A stretch of 53,238 nt of DNA from Aquimarina macrocephali JAMB N27. GTDB taxonomy: Bacteria; Bacteroidota; Bacteroidia; Flavobacteriales; Flavobacteriaceae. Where the stretch lies: contig NZ_JACA01000057.1 of NCBI RefSeq assembly GCF_000520995.1, positions 1 to 53,238 on the forward strand, in the 5' to 3' direction. Positions 44,022-53,153 of the stretch are shown piece after piece. A program made the position numbers and the translations under genes. The notes under the pieces were generated by a model, which was not told the origin of the DNA, ran no database searches, and saw nothing but the letters and a program-made list of their open reading frames with translations. The stretch's first letter is position 1. Each line of letters opens with the position of its first letter.

Positions 44022-46214
44022 ATGACTTTAAAAAAAGTGGTATTCGTCTTTTTTTATATCAATTATGTTGTGTTATGTCATGCCCAATCCTATAACATAA
44101 GCAAAGACAGTATTAAAAAGCTTATTTCAGAATCCTTTATAACTTCTACCCATGGAGAATACAATAAGGCTTATGCGCAACTTAATTTTGCATTAGAGTA
44201 TGGAAAAAAAAATAGTTATGATTCTATTGTTGGTGAAGCATATAATTGCATTGGTAGTATTTTTTATGAAATTGGTGACTATGAAAATGCCGAGAAGTTT
44301 TATTTATTATCAAAAGAAGCTCTATTAAAAGCCAATTATAAATCTTATCTGATCTATCATTATAATAATATTGCAGAACTATTTTATGAAAAAAAGAGTT
44401 ATGATAAGGCTGAGAAAATATTTTTACAATCTAGAGATTTAGCACTAGAGCTTGAGGACAATTACAAAATACTATGGCCTACCTATAATATAGGTAAAAT
44501 TAAATATACTTTAGGGGATTATAATGGAGCCCTTTTTTATTTGCTTGAGACTATCAATTTATTCCAACCTAATACTGAGCAACAACCTACTATACTGATT
44601 AATTCGTACATACAGTTGGCGAATATTTATATTAGAAGAAAAGATTATCCGAAAGCTCTAAAATACCTTAGTAACGCAGAAGATATCTCGTTAAAGCTTA
44701 ATTATTATGGTGAATTGATTGAAATAGAAAAAAACAGAGTAACCATATATAATCATCTTAAAAAGCCTGAAAACACAAAAAAAGCAATGGCTAATCAAAT
44801 CACTTATTTAGAAAATAGTTTTAAAAACCAACAGATTTTATTTAAAGAAAAAAACAAATTGCAAAGGGATTTATTCGAAAAAGAAAGTAGTTTAAATTTG
44901 ACTCAGCAGCTCAATGAAAGTCAGAAAAAATCACTTAAAAAAATAAAATATTTCACACTCACTCTTCTTATTTTGTTTCTGATTATCATTGGCATTGTGA
45001 TACTTTTATATCGCACTAATAAAATTCGTTTAAAGTTAAACAGTCATTTGAAATTTAAAAACAGAGAGCTGATTAATGCTAAATCAAAAACAGAGTATGC
45101 TGCAAGGTTGAAAAATAATTTCTTTTCTACAATAAGCCATGAGCTCAGAACACCGCTCTATGCAGTTATTGGCATAACAGATGTTTTAATTAGTGAAGCA
45201 CCTAAAAAAGAACAGATACACTATCTTAATGCGTTAAAATCATCTGGAGAGCACTTGTTTGCATTGATAAATAATATACTCCAAATCAATAAATATGATG
45301 CTAGCAAAATTGAAGTAAATAGTATTGAGTTCAATATTGAAAATGTTATTGAGAATCTGGTAAACTCCTTATCCCACATAAGGAAAGAAAACAATAACAT
45401 CATACATATACAGATCGACAATACAATACCAAAGAGATTGAAAGGAGATTCGATAAAGTTTACCCAAATCATAATGAACTTATTGGGTAATGCTTTGAAG
45501 TTCACCGAGAACGGCAATATTTGGTTAAACATCTGTAATATCCATAATGAGTCCAATGGTCAAAACATTGTAACTATTAAAGTAAGTATTAAGGATGATG
45601 GTATTGGCATTTCTAAAGAGATCCAGAATCAGATTTTTGATGATTTTTATCAAGAATCTAAACAACTTAATCGAAACTATGAAGGAACTGGTTTGGGGCT
45701 TGCTATTGTAAAGCGTTTATTACAAGCGATGAATAGTGAAATATTTGTAGAAAGTAACCCTAATAAAGGTGCTAATTTTTTCTTTTCATTAGATTTTGAA
45801 TATGAAAAGAAAAGTGAAGAGAAACAAGTACAACTTTCTAATAATGGTAGTTTAAAAAATAAAAACATTTTAGTTGTTGATGACAACAGTATAAATCAAA
45901 TGATCACTAAGCGTATTTTAGAAAAAAATAATGCTAATGTAGTGGTTGTGGACAATGGTTTTGATGCACTTAATCTAGTACAAAAAGAAAGTTTTGATGT
46001 TATTTTAATGGATATTCATATGCCAAAAATGAATGGCTATGAAGCTGCAAAAAAAATACGAGATATAGATAAAACAACACCGATAATAGCTTTGACTGCA
46101 GTTGATCTTAATGAAAATGAGGGAAAAATTTTCTCTTCAGGTATGAATGATGTTATTTCTAAACCATTTCAACTAGAACAGTTCTATATTGTACTCCATA
46201 AGTATATTAATTGA
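44022..46214 (+). CDS. TPR hybrid sensor histidine kinase/response regulator
   Basis: 730 aa. Signal peptide (1-22), periplasmic TPR repeats (about 40-260; GDYENAEKFYLLSKEA, KSYDKAEKIFLQSRDLA, KDYPKALKYLSNAE), a coiled coil, one membrane span (310-331), HisKA with STISHELRTPLYAV (His373), HATPase with NLLGNALKFTENGN, DDGIGIS and GTGLGLAIV, and a C-terminal receiver (about 615-728) with VVDDNS, phospho-acceptor Asp664 in LMDIHMPKMNG, and the PIIALTA/SKPF ends. No DNA-binding domain is attached, so output goes through another protein. It looks intact among dead elements. Signal unknown. Confidence 0.9.
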   Translation: MTLKKVVFVFFYINYVVLCHAQSYNISKDSIKKLISESFITSTHGEYNKAYAQLNFALEYGKKNSYDSIVGEAYNCIGSIFYEIGDYENAEKFYLLSKEALLKANYKSYLIYHYNNIAELFYEKKSYDKAEKIFLQSRDLALELEDNYKILWPTYNIGKIKYTLGDYNGALFYLLETINLFQPNTEQQPTILINSYIQLANIYIRRKDYPKALKYLSNAEDISLKLNYYGELIEIEKNRVTIYNHLKKPENTKKAMANQITYLENSFKNQQILFKEKNKLQRDLFEKESSLNLTQQLNESQKKSLKKIKYFTLTLLILFLIIIGIVILLYRTNKIRLKLNSHLKFKNRELINAKSKTEYAARLKNNFFSTISHELRTPLYAVIGITDVLISEAPKKEQIHYLNALKSSGEHLFALINNILQINKYDASKIEVNSIEFNIENVIENLVNSLSHIRKENNNIIHIQIDNTIPKRLKGDSIKFTQIIMNLLGNALKFTENGNIWLNICNIHNESNGQNIVTIKVSIKDDGIGISKEIQNQIFDDFYQESKQLNRNYEGTGLGLAIVKRLLQAMNSEIFVESNPNKGANFFFSLDFEYEKKSEEKQVQLSNNGSLKNKNILVVDDNSINQMITKRILEKNNANVVVVDNGFDALNLVQKESFDVILMDIHMPKMNGYEAAKKIRDIDKTTPIIALTAVDLNENEGKIFSSGMNDVISKPFQLEQFYIVLHKYIN

Positions 46215-46246
46215 TTGTAATCCGTATGTCACCCTTTTCGATAGGA

Positions 46247-46615
46247 CTAAAGAGTTTTAAGGGATTGAAGTAGAATAAGTTTAAGGAAAGCGGCAAAAAC
46301 CTTCACTTGACAAGTATTATTGAGACAATAAAACTTCCTTGATCTTAAAAAAATAGTGGACATATTACCAAACATAGGGAGATCCTTAAATGTACGATTA
46401 TAATAACTGTGTAATTTTGTAGAAACTGTCTGGCATTTTGGACAAAAGCAATCTTTTTGCTTACTCTCTAAATAAATATGAACGTAGTCATATTCTCTTA
46501 TCACAGAAACTACTTTAAAAGTATCTTCATCTGAAAGAATAATATTTTTCACTTTCATTAATTGGCTTTACCAACAAAACGAAAAAAATACGATAACCAC
46601 CAAAAGTGGGGAAGA
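46247..46615 (-). mobile_element. ISL3-family remnant: N-terminal zinc-finger part and left end
   Basis: The 103-codon minus frame (46247-46558) begins MKVKNIILSDEDTFKVVSVI and has the ISL3 zinc finger CFCPKCQTVSTKLHSYYNRT then LPMFGNM and a second Cys pair (FYCLNNTC). Right after, the frame leaves the family sequence and stops, so the catalytic part is lost. Upstream, GGTTCTTCCCCACTTTTGG (minus, about 46593-46615) looks like the element's terminal repeat. Confidence 0.7.
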
Positions 46616-46912
46616 ACCTGATGTTCATCACCTAAACCGAGTCATCTTGCCCTCTCTAATCCAGATTATGTTGACCTTGATAAATTATAAAAATTCAATA
46701 AAACGATCATAATAGGTTGAATTGGTTGATTTTCTGAAAAATAGAAAAGAGAGGAAAAGGTGAGGTTGGCATAAGTTTAACGTTTTACAGATAAAAATGT
46801 AATGTGTTTAGTTGATAGTACATGATCTTAAAAAAATAGCATTGGGTAATTTTTTGTCAAAATATTCGTTGTGTATGGTTTATATCTGTAGTTAAAAGAG
46901 TTACTAATTAGA

Positions 46913-47004
46913 AAAGAGAGAGTTTCCTGAAATAATTACCTCTTTAAGCCCCCTCTAAATTAATCCTGATGATTAATTAGAGATAATCTGGATGCTCTCT
47001 CTTT
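46913..47004. ncRNA. Nested hairpin of unknown nature
   Basis: AAAGAGAGAG (46913-46922) pairs exactly with CTCTCTCTTT (46995-47004); inside, CTAAATTAATC and GATTAATTAG form a second stem around a 5-nt loop. The closed 92-nt shape suggests a structured RNA or an element end. I match it to no known riboswitch. The surrounding 46616-47239 has no gene I can name. Confidence 0.35.
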
Positions 47005-47239
47005 ATAATAATATGTCTTTCTTTTGCCTAAACTGTTATGGACAGGTTAATGCTGTTTTAGGGTATTAAAAACAAGAAAAAATACGGTTATAAAGTAAAC
47101 AACAACCACACTTTTTACTCGTGTCAAAAGTCAGTCGAACAGATGTGTTCATGCTAATAAACCTAGCAGAGATTTGTGATATTTATTCTACAAATATATA
47201 GAGAATTCCCCTTTTGGCGGTTACGGTAAAACCGCGTAT

Positions 47240-47936
47240 TTTGTTTTAAACATAAAGAAGAACATCCCGATTGGCAAAAGGATTTTAAAACAGTGGTTGA
47301 AAGCAAATGTAGTGGACAAAGGAAAAATAATTATCCCCAGAAAGGGAACTCCTCAAGGAGGTATAATTTCTCCAACATTGGCGAATATGACAATGGATGG
47401 ATTGGAAGAAGCAATCAATAAGGCAGTTGGTGTATCTTATAATAAAAAAGGTAAGAAACAAGGAACCGATGTAAAGGTTAATTTTATCAGATATGCTGAT
47501 GACTTTGTGGTTACGGGAGTAAGTCCTACTATACTTAAAGAAAAAGCTCAATCAGCAATAGAGCAGTTTTTAAAGGAAAGAGGATTAAACTTGTCTAAAG
47601 AAAAAACATCCATCGTTCATATCAATAAAGGTTTTGATTTCTTAGGACAGAATGTTAGAAAATATGGAGAGGTATTATTAATCAAACCATCAAAATCTAA
47701 TATTAAAGCCATAAAAAGCAAAATCAAATTGATTGTCAATAAAAATAGATCCGCCAAAACTTGTGATTTAATCAGACAATTCAACCCTGCTATTAAAGGT
47801 TAGGCAATTTATCATCGACACATTGTGGCATCAGACGCTTATTCCGAAGTACAAGATTGTAATTTTAAGATACTCTGGATATGGGATGCCTGAAGACATC
47901 CTAAAAAAAATAAGCGTTGGATAAAAAAAAACTTTA
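47240..47936 (+). pseudogene. Group II intron reverse transcriptase, N-terminal part (third intron copy)
   Basis: The frame is open from about 47240: NIPIGKRILKQWLKANVVDK, the RKGTPQGGIISPTLANMTMDG motif, catalytic FIRYADDFVV, then the thumb (GLNLSKEKTSIVHINKGFDFLG). A TAG at 47801 replaces a Trp; the chain then continues YHRHIVASDAYSEVQD ... RHPKKNKRWIKK until the IS1595 insertion at 47937. The first third of the RT is missing. The rest resumes at 49363. YADD is intact, but the gene is broken in at least three ways. Confidence 0.8.
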
Positions 47937-48047
47937 TAAAGGTCAGTAGTTAGAGTAGTTAGTTACTGGTCTCAGATATGGGTGAAAGCCCTGCAATTTC
48001 ATTGCAGCACTTTCAGCAGTGCGAAAAAATCTATACTTTAGATTTCG

Positions 48048-48446
48048 ATGGACTCTAAAATAAGAAAAGGTTCTCATACAGTAAGTCGTTTGACTCGCCA
48101 CATAGTTTGGTCTACAAAGTACAGGTATAAAGTTCTTCGGGGAGATATTCAGATACGTTGTAGAGAGTTATTAATTCAAATTTGTGAAGCAGAGAGTGTT
48201 GAAATATTGAAAGGTGTTGTGAGTGCTGACCATATTCATATGCACATTGAATATGCACCAAAGTTAAGTGTAAGTTATATCGTAAAATAACTAAAAGGTA
48301 GAACCTCTAGAAAATTACAGCAAGAATTTCCCAGGATACAAGATCGTTATTGGGGTAAGCATTTTGGGTAAATTGATATGGTGTTTGGAGTACGGGGAAC
48401 ATCACAGATGAAATGGTCAATGAATATTTAGAACATCATAGGTGAG
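48048..48446 (+). pseudogene. IS200/IS605 TnpA (Y1 transposase) with stops
   Basis: GSHTVSRLTRHIVWSTKYRY opens the family domain; SADHIHMHIEY is the HUH metal motif; a TAA at 48288 then breaks YIVK-stop-LKGRTSRKLQQEF; RYWGKHF follows, and the end GNITDEMVNEYLEHHR is in another frame. The catalytic Tyr region around 48380 is damaged. Clearly inactive. Confidence 0.8.
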
Positions 48447-48514
48447 ACAATAGTGATAATTCCAATTTCATGTTGGAATAGGCAAATGGACTTTAGTCCC
48501 TAGTAATACAAAAC

Positions 48515-48535
48515 CCCAGCACTTTAAGTGCTGGG
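48515..48535. terminator. IS200/IS605 right-end hairpin, terminator-like
   Basis: CCCAGCACT, TTA loop, AGTGCTGGG: a perfect 9-bp stem followed by TGGTTTAG. In this family such hairpins are transposase recognition sites. Confidence 0.6.
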
Positions 48536-48591
48536 TGGTTTAGTTATAATTTCTTTCTGATAAATTTTGTCACTATTGACCATTTTAGCTA

Positions 48592-49301
48592 TTAAATTAT
48601 TGAATATTGTATTTTTACTCTGGAACGGTTTATCCTGAAACAAAACTCATTAAAATATCTGTTTAAATTAAAATCACTCACCCAACAATAAGTGGTTCTG
48701 ATCCAAGCTTTGATTTGGTTGATCATTGTGTGGAGCGCCTTAAAATTAAGCCCTTTATTACTTTCTATTTTAAGGGTATACATCCTTTTTGTTTTCCCCC
48801 TTCAGTAAGTTCTACTGCTGTAATAGCCTTCTTTTTCTTAGCATTATAGCTACACTCTATTTTGCCTTGTTCATAACCTCCCAAAACAAATTCATCTACC
48901 TGGACATTACCCTACATTGGATGGTTTTTACTGGAATTCATGGCTTCCCTTACTTTAAGCATAAATAAACAGACTGTTTTTTCAGTGATCCCATAACGAA
49001 TACCCATTTGACTAGCAGATAAACCCTTGGTAGTAGTGGTCATTTCAAAACAAATGAAAAAAACAGTACGTACCCCATATCGAACCCTTTTAAATATTGT
49101 ATTGGCAGTTGGACTTTCTACATCACTACATTTATTACATGTCCTTGAATGATCCTTTTGTATTTGGTAAGTAGCATTACCTCATTTACGGCAAGCATAT
49201 CCATCTTTCCACTTGATTTAACTTAAATATTCTTTACAATCCAAGTCTGTTTTGAAGCGTTCAGCAAACTCTAGAAAGTTCTGACCTTTAAAAATATTCA
49301 T
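48592..49301 (-). pseudogene. IS1595-family (ISXO2-type) transposase with many stops
   Basis: Minus strand from ATG 49301: MNIFKGQNFLEFAERFKTD, a broken zinc ribbon (KWKDGYACRK, HSRTCNKCSD), TANTIFKRVRYGVRTVFFIC, a helix-turn-helix (GLSASQMGIRYGITEKTVC), then GNVQVDEFVLGGYEQGK with the first catalytic Asp and a decayed remainder. At least five stops. A different lineage from the element at 25134. Confidence 0.75.
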
Positions 49302-49362
49302 AAATAATCATTGTTTATTGACTTTCAAGATAGGAATTTATCTACTGATCTCTAAAACTTTA

Positions 49363-49640
49363 ATTATAAATGGGTATTTGGTGCTATAGAAAATGGTAGA
49401 AAAATAGGCTTATATCCAGTAGCCAAAGAGATAAAAAGACACATTGGGATCAAACGAGGGGCAAATCCATATGATCCCAAATGGGATACTTTGAATTTCG
49501 TGAAGATAGGATGATGATCAGCCATCTTAAAGGATATCGGATGTTAACTAGAATATGGAGAAGTCAAAGAGTCATTTGTCCGATGTGTAAAGGGAAAATC
49601 ACGAAGGAAACTAAGTGGAATACCCATCACATTAAAAGCG
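49363..49640 (+). pseudogene. Group II intron reverse transcriptase, C-terminal part (third copy, continued)
   Basis: YKWVFGAIENGRKIGLYPVA, IKRHIGIKRGANPYDPKWD, then after a frame change MISHLKGYRMLTRIWRSQRV and the start of the HNH domain CPMCKGKITKE ... WNTHHIKSV. It continues the RT cut at 47937. It matches the HNH part of the 32.2 kb copy almost residue for residue. It breaks off in the HNH domain against an XRE gene remnant. Confidence 0.75.
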
Positions 49641-49910
49641 TCTAGCATTTTATGTACACAAAATTTATTGTCTTAGGGTAAGTTTTGGATATTGGTTATC
49701 TTCTTAACCAGTGATCTATCCAAAACCGTATCAGAATTACATACCAGATAATCCAAAGACATATCCAAAACATCTGCTATTTTAGTAGCAATATCTACAG
49801 ATGGGTTGATCTCGTTACGTTCATAACGACCAATAGTAACGGCAATAGTACCAACTTTTTTAGCTAACTGTTCTTGTGAGAGTTTTTTTTCTCTTATGTG
49901 CAATGGCTAC
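49640..49910 (-). pseudogene. XRE-family regulator, truncated at both ends
   Basis: The 76-codon frame (49673-49903) holds an XRE helix-turn-helix: IREKKLSQEQLAKKVGTIAV then TIGRYERNEINPSVDIATKI and LDMSLDYLVCN. The usual first ten residues are missing before a TTG, and after NIQNLP a TAA interrupts; in frame beyond the stop it reads DNKFCVHKMLDAF, the normal continuation. It then runs into the intron fragment near 49640. The DNA-binding part could still be made, but the gene looks dead. Confidence 0.65.
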
Positions 49911-50064
49911 ATTTTTATCGATAAGATAATCAGATATATTAGTCTCGCTATAGATTACTTCTGCAATGTATCGTACATATTGGTCTTTGTTTTGTTTGTT
50001 CGTAGTGACGGTAACCGGTAATAACATTTACCTCTGTGTCTTCTGGCAGAAGCACTACCAGAAT

Positions 50065-50102
50065 AAATAACGTTCAGGATTAATATTGCCTGAACGTTAT
50101 TT
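50065..50102 (+). terminator. Rho-independent terminator
   Basis: AAATAACGTTCAGG / CCTGAACGTTATTT, a perfect 14-bp stem, 10-nt loop, then TTTT ACC. No plus-strand gene ends close by; it may serve minus-strand read-through from the M43 protease or be a leftover. The rest of 49911-50180 shows no gene. Confidence 0.55.
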
Positions 50103-50180
50103 TTACCGATGCATTATCAATAGCATCTTTCTTACTCAACAAATCAATCAAACTTATGAATTATAATTGGTCAATATAGT

Positions 50181-52010
50181 CTAACGAACAATTAACCTCT
50201 TAACCTGAGACAACATTCCATCATTTATTTTAACATAATACATCCCATTAGATAAATTACTGGTATTATAACTAATAACATTGGTTTTTGGAGACATCCT
50301 AAGGTTCTTTATCACTACACCATTAATATCATAAAATGTTACAAAAACAGATTTATCTGTCTTACCGGTATAGTGAATAGAAACATCATTACCTCTTTGT
50401 ACCGAATTAGGAAATATCTTTATTGATTCGGTAAAGCTACTAGGGCCAAATAACGGCAGGTTAGCGGTATAGGAACGACTCCAATCACTGGTTGCGGATC
50501 CATTTCTAGAACGCAATCGATATTCATATGAAGTTCTGCTTCCTTTTTTGCCAACCCAAAAATAATATGTACTGGAGGTTCCTTCGGTAGACCAAACTCC
50601 ATTAGTTTTAAGCTGAATTTCATATTGATTCGCTTCTGATATTGTATTCCAAGTAATATAAAATCCAGAATGATAGTTATCACTTCGAACACCAGTTGGT
50701 ATAGGTAATGTATTACCTCCTCCTCCTGAGAGTTCTACGGTTCTATAATCAGAATAAGAGCTACTTCCCTCTCTATTATTTGCTCTTACTCTCCACCATT
50801 GTGTACTATTGGCTGGAAATCCTGAAAAACTATAAGAAGTCTGAGCTGTATTTCCTTGTGTTTCCCAATACCCTAGATCTGCGTTTCCATTTTTTTCAAT
50901 CCATAACTGGATATCATATGAGGTAGCAGTGGATGCACTATTCCATAATGCAGTAAATGAAGTAGCTGTAATATTAGATTCACTTAATCCTACAGGTATT
51001 GCAGGTAAGTCTCCTCCTCCTCCGGCAATTACACCTGTAGCTATCAGGTTGGATCTTTGCCACAATGGTCTTCTGGCAGAATGCTCTAAAGCAGCAAGCA
51101 TTCTGTTTACCTGCCCTTCTGAGTACATTTTGTAACATCCAGACGCTCCATTATACCCCATATAATTTTCATAATTAATGTATCTACCACAATCAGATAT
51201 CTCATTACATCCACCACCATTAGTTTGAGTATCTTGTGGAGTATCACTCACGCGGTCAGTTCCATTACATCCACCATCATGCGTATGAATCAGGTTCAAC
51301 CAATGGCCAAACTCATGTGTTAATATTGCAGCAAATTCACTATTAGTGTTTCCAAAAAGATAACGGCCATTATATACTACTCTGGCAGTATTATTATTTG
51401 ACATACCTGTATTAGGATACCAGGCAACGCCAGAATTGTTATATTCACCGTTATTATATAAATCAGATTGAATGTAAACATTCATATATTTATAATTATC
51501 CCATGCAAAATACCTAATCTCAGAATCATATGTATCATCATTTCCAAATCCACTTCTAGCTCCATAGAATTTTACTCCTGTAGTAGAATTACCACTAGGA
51601 TCAATTTTAGCAAGTCTGAATTCAATGTTTAATGTACCTCGAATAGATCTAAACCTAGAGTCAACTGTGTTAAAATCACTATTTCGTCCTTGAAACTCCT
51701 TATTTAATTCGTCTAAAGCTCTCTCTATTTTTGATCGATTTACTGTTGTTCCACTAAAATCACTTCCGAAAACGTGAAATACAACTGGTATAATGTAAGT
51801 AACCGCTCTTGACTTTGATACTTTTTCAGAGGAAATAAACTCTTTGGTGAAGTTCTCGAATTGCAGGTATTCTGCTTTAGCCTTTTTTGATTTGTTGATC
51901 ATCTTTTCATTCATTTCAGAAGCTTTACATTCAACAATTTTTTGAGAGAAAGCTTCTCTTGAAATAAATAAAATTAGTACTGTGAGTACTACAAATTTTA
52001 GATTTTTCAT
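50181..52010 (-). CDS. Secreted M43 (pappalysin-type) metalloprotease with Fn3 domains and T9SS signal
   Basis: 609 aa. Signal peptide 1-22 (ending AFSQ). Residues about 30-75 may be a short propeptide. The M43 catalytic domain (about 75-330) has the zinc motif HEFGHWLNLIH (near 229-239), a Cys-rich region (GGCNGTD, GGCNEISDCG) and the Met-turn-like YMGYNGASGCYKMYSEGQ. Two Fn3 domains follow (about 341-430, 437-525), then a type A T9SS sorting domain (IKIFPNSVQRG ... NLSNGMYYVKI ... KRLIVR). It is exported across the outer membrane and probably digests proteins outside the cell. Single gene. Confidence 0.9.
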   Translation of the reverse strand: MKNLKFVVLTVLILFISREAFSQKIVECKASEMNEKMINKSKKAKAEYLQFENFTKEFISSEKVSKSRAVTYIIPVVFHVFGSDFSGTTVNRSKIERALDELNKEFQGRNSDFNTVDSRFRSIRGTLNIEFRLAKIDPSGNSTTGVKFYGARSGFGNDDTYDSEIRYFAWDNYKYMNVYIQSDLYNNGEYNNSGVAWYPNTGMSNNNTARVVYNGRYLFGNTNSEFAAILTHEFGHWLNLIHTHDGGCNGTDRVSDTPQDTQTNGGGCNEISDCGRYINYENYMGYNGASGCYKMYSEGQVNRMLAALEHSARRPLWQRSNLIATGVIAGGGGDLPAIPVGLSESNITATSFTALWNSASTATSYDIQLWIEKNGNADLGYWETQGNTAQTSYSFSGFPANSTQWWRVRANNREGSSSYSDYRTVELSGGGGNTLPIPTGVRSDNYHSGFYITWNTISEANQYEIQLKTNGVWSTEGTSSTYYFWVGKKGSRTSYEYRLRSRNGSATSDWSRSYTANLPLFGPSSFTESIKIFPNSVQRGNDVSIHYTGKTDKSVFVTFYDINGVVIKNLRMSPKTNVISYNTSNLSNGMYYVKINDGMLSQVKRLIVR

Positions 52011-52222
52011 AATGGTTTGTGTTAGATTTTAAAAGTTAGATTAAATTTAAGTAATACGGTGATCAAAAACTTGTACATTATTAACACATCCTTATATTAA
52101 ATTACCAAACTATTCAAAAACTGTCTTTCTAAATCAAATGTATCAAAGAAGACAGGTGGTTTTTTATTTATTGTCAAGTTAAAGGTCAAAACCCTGCAAT
52201 TTTATTGCAGTTACTTTAGTTT

Positions 52223-52840
52223 CTATAACTGTTTTAGATTTGTTGAATCAAAACTAGAATCCGCATTTAAGAAAAACCCTTCAATAGCAATATTTGCTTG
52301 CTCTAGCGTTTCTGTTACTACCTCAAACTGCACTTCTATATCATGAAGATCATTATAGTTACCTGCCATGGGTTCAGACATAGATAAAGGTAAACCCTGT
52401 CTATCAATCAAATAGAGAGCATTGGTAGTTTTGGTTTTTTTTCTACCCTGATATTCAACATCTGAACCACTTCTTAAGGCTGGTGTATGACTACCATTCA
52501 GATCTACACTAGAAATGCCTAACTCTTTCTTGTGGGTTTTAAGGAAGTTGATCCAGCAATCCTTTAAAGTATCGGACAAAGACTATTTCCTATAATGATA
52601 ATAAACCGCATTCCAAGTCAAAGGATGTTGTTCAAAAAGTGCTTTTACCGGTAACAAATACCTTTGAACACCTGTTTTTAGCTTGTAAAGTATAGTATTG
52701 ATAATCTCCACCAAGGGGACTGTTGATGGAAATCCTCGTTTTGTTTTGGGAAGGTATTTTACTATTTCCATTTCTATCGTATCCTTGTCTAGTATCAGGT
52801 ACATAATGGGTTGTTTTTTAACAAGATAAAAGGTAAGCAC
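52223..52840 (-). pseudogene. IS5-family transposase with nonsense codon, truncated
   Basis: The first part (52840-52583) has the IS5 N-terminal domain: KYLPKTKRGFPSTVPLVEII then YKLKTGVQRYLLPV. A TAG at 52580 interrupts HYRK-stop-SLSDTLKDCW (normally a Trp). The second part (to 52223) gives LGISSVDLNGSHTPALRSG with the first catalytic Asp and GNYNDLHDIE; the chain is cut off after LNADSSFDS, before the last Glu. Lies just past a CTGCAATTTTATTGCAG hairpin (52194-52210) like that at 47991. Confidence 0.8.
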
Positions 52841-53153
52841 TTGATTATACTATACATATTATGTGCTATGATATAGTATCTCTTATCTTCTAAATATTGT
52901 AGAATACTCTTCAAAAACGTATTCACTTATTTCATTTAGAACAGTATTTTCTTCACTTACTACCCAAAGGAATCTGCACTTAATTTCAGCGTTTTTGGGA
53001 ATTATATAATCTTTATTGATTTGTTAAAATCAAAGAAAAAAATGTAAAGATTAGTACTAAAATATCCATATATAATACTTTATTAATCCAAATGATGGTA
53101 ATACCATAACTCTAAGGTATATTTCGCTTCTAAATAATCAATCTTAAAAACAT
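52841..53153. other. Intergenic region, 313 nt
   Basis: On the minus strand an open stretch of about 46 codons (KDYIIPKNAEIKCRFLWVVS then EENTVLNEISEYVF) ends at about 52888, but it has no start codon and may be a fragment. A TATATTTC box at 53119-53126 resembles a promoter for the next gene. Confidence 0.3.

Larger units (their letters stand above)
47990..48540 (+). mobile_element. IS200/IS605-family remnant
   Basis: Contains a broken TnpA gene (48048-48446), a CTGCAATTTCATTGCAG hairpin on the left (47991-48007) and the CCCAGCACT / AGTGCTGGG hairpin on the right (48515-48535), the subterminal hairpin type used by this family. Exact ends cannot be fixed by eye because these elements leave no target duplication. 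No TnpB is present. Confidence 0.65.
47937..49353 (-). mobile_element. IS1595-family element inside the intron, itself carrying an IS200/IS605
   Basis: Ends TAAAGGTCAGTAG (47937-47949) and the complement of TAGAGATCAGTAG (49341-49353) match at 11 of 13 positions. AAAACTTTA is found on both sides (47928-47936 and 49354-49362), giving an 8-9 bp target duplication as expected. Removing the element restores the intron RT frame: ...KRWIKKNF then NYKWVFGAIENGRK. About 550 bp of it is a later IS200/IS605 insertion. Confidence 0.8.

Noticed and set aside
46913..47004. Known riboswitch class
   Set aside because: No conserved ligand-binding core of a class I know is visible and no gene starts downstream.
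47285..47551. 88-codon minus-strand frame
   Set aside because: It is the shadow of the group II intron RT region that holds the YADD motif on the plus strand.
52194..52210. CTGCAAT hairpin as a shared IS end with 47991-48007
   Set aside because: The 17-bp palindrome is similar at both places, but the flanks differ and the neighbouring elements belong to different families (IS5, IS200/IS605); chance cannot be excluded.
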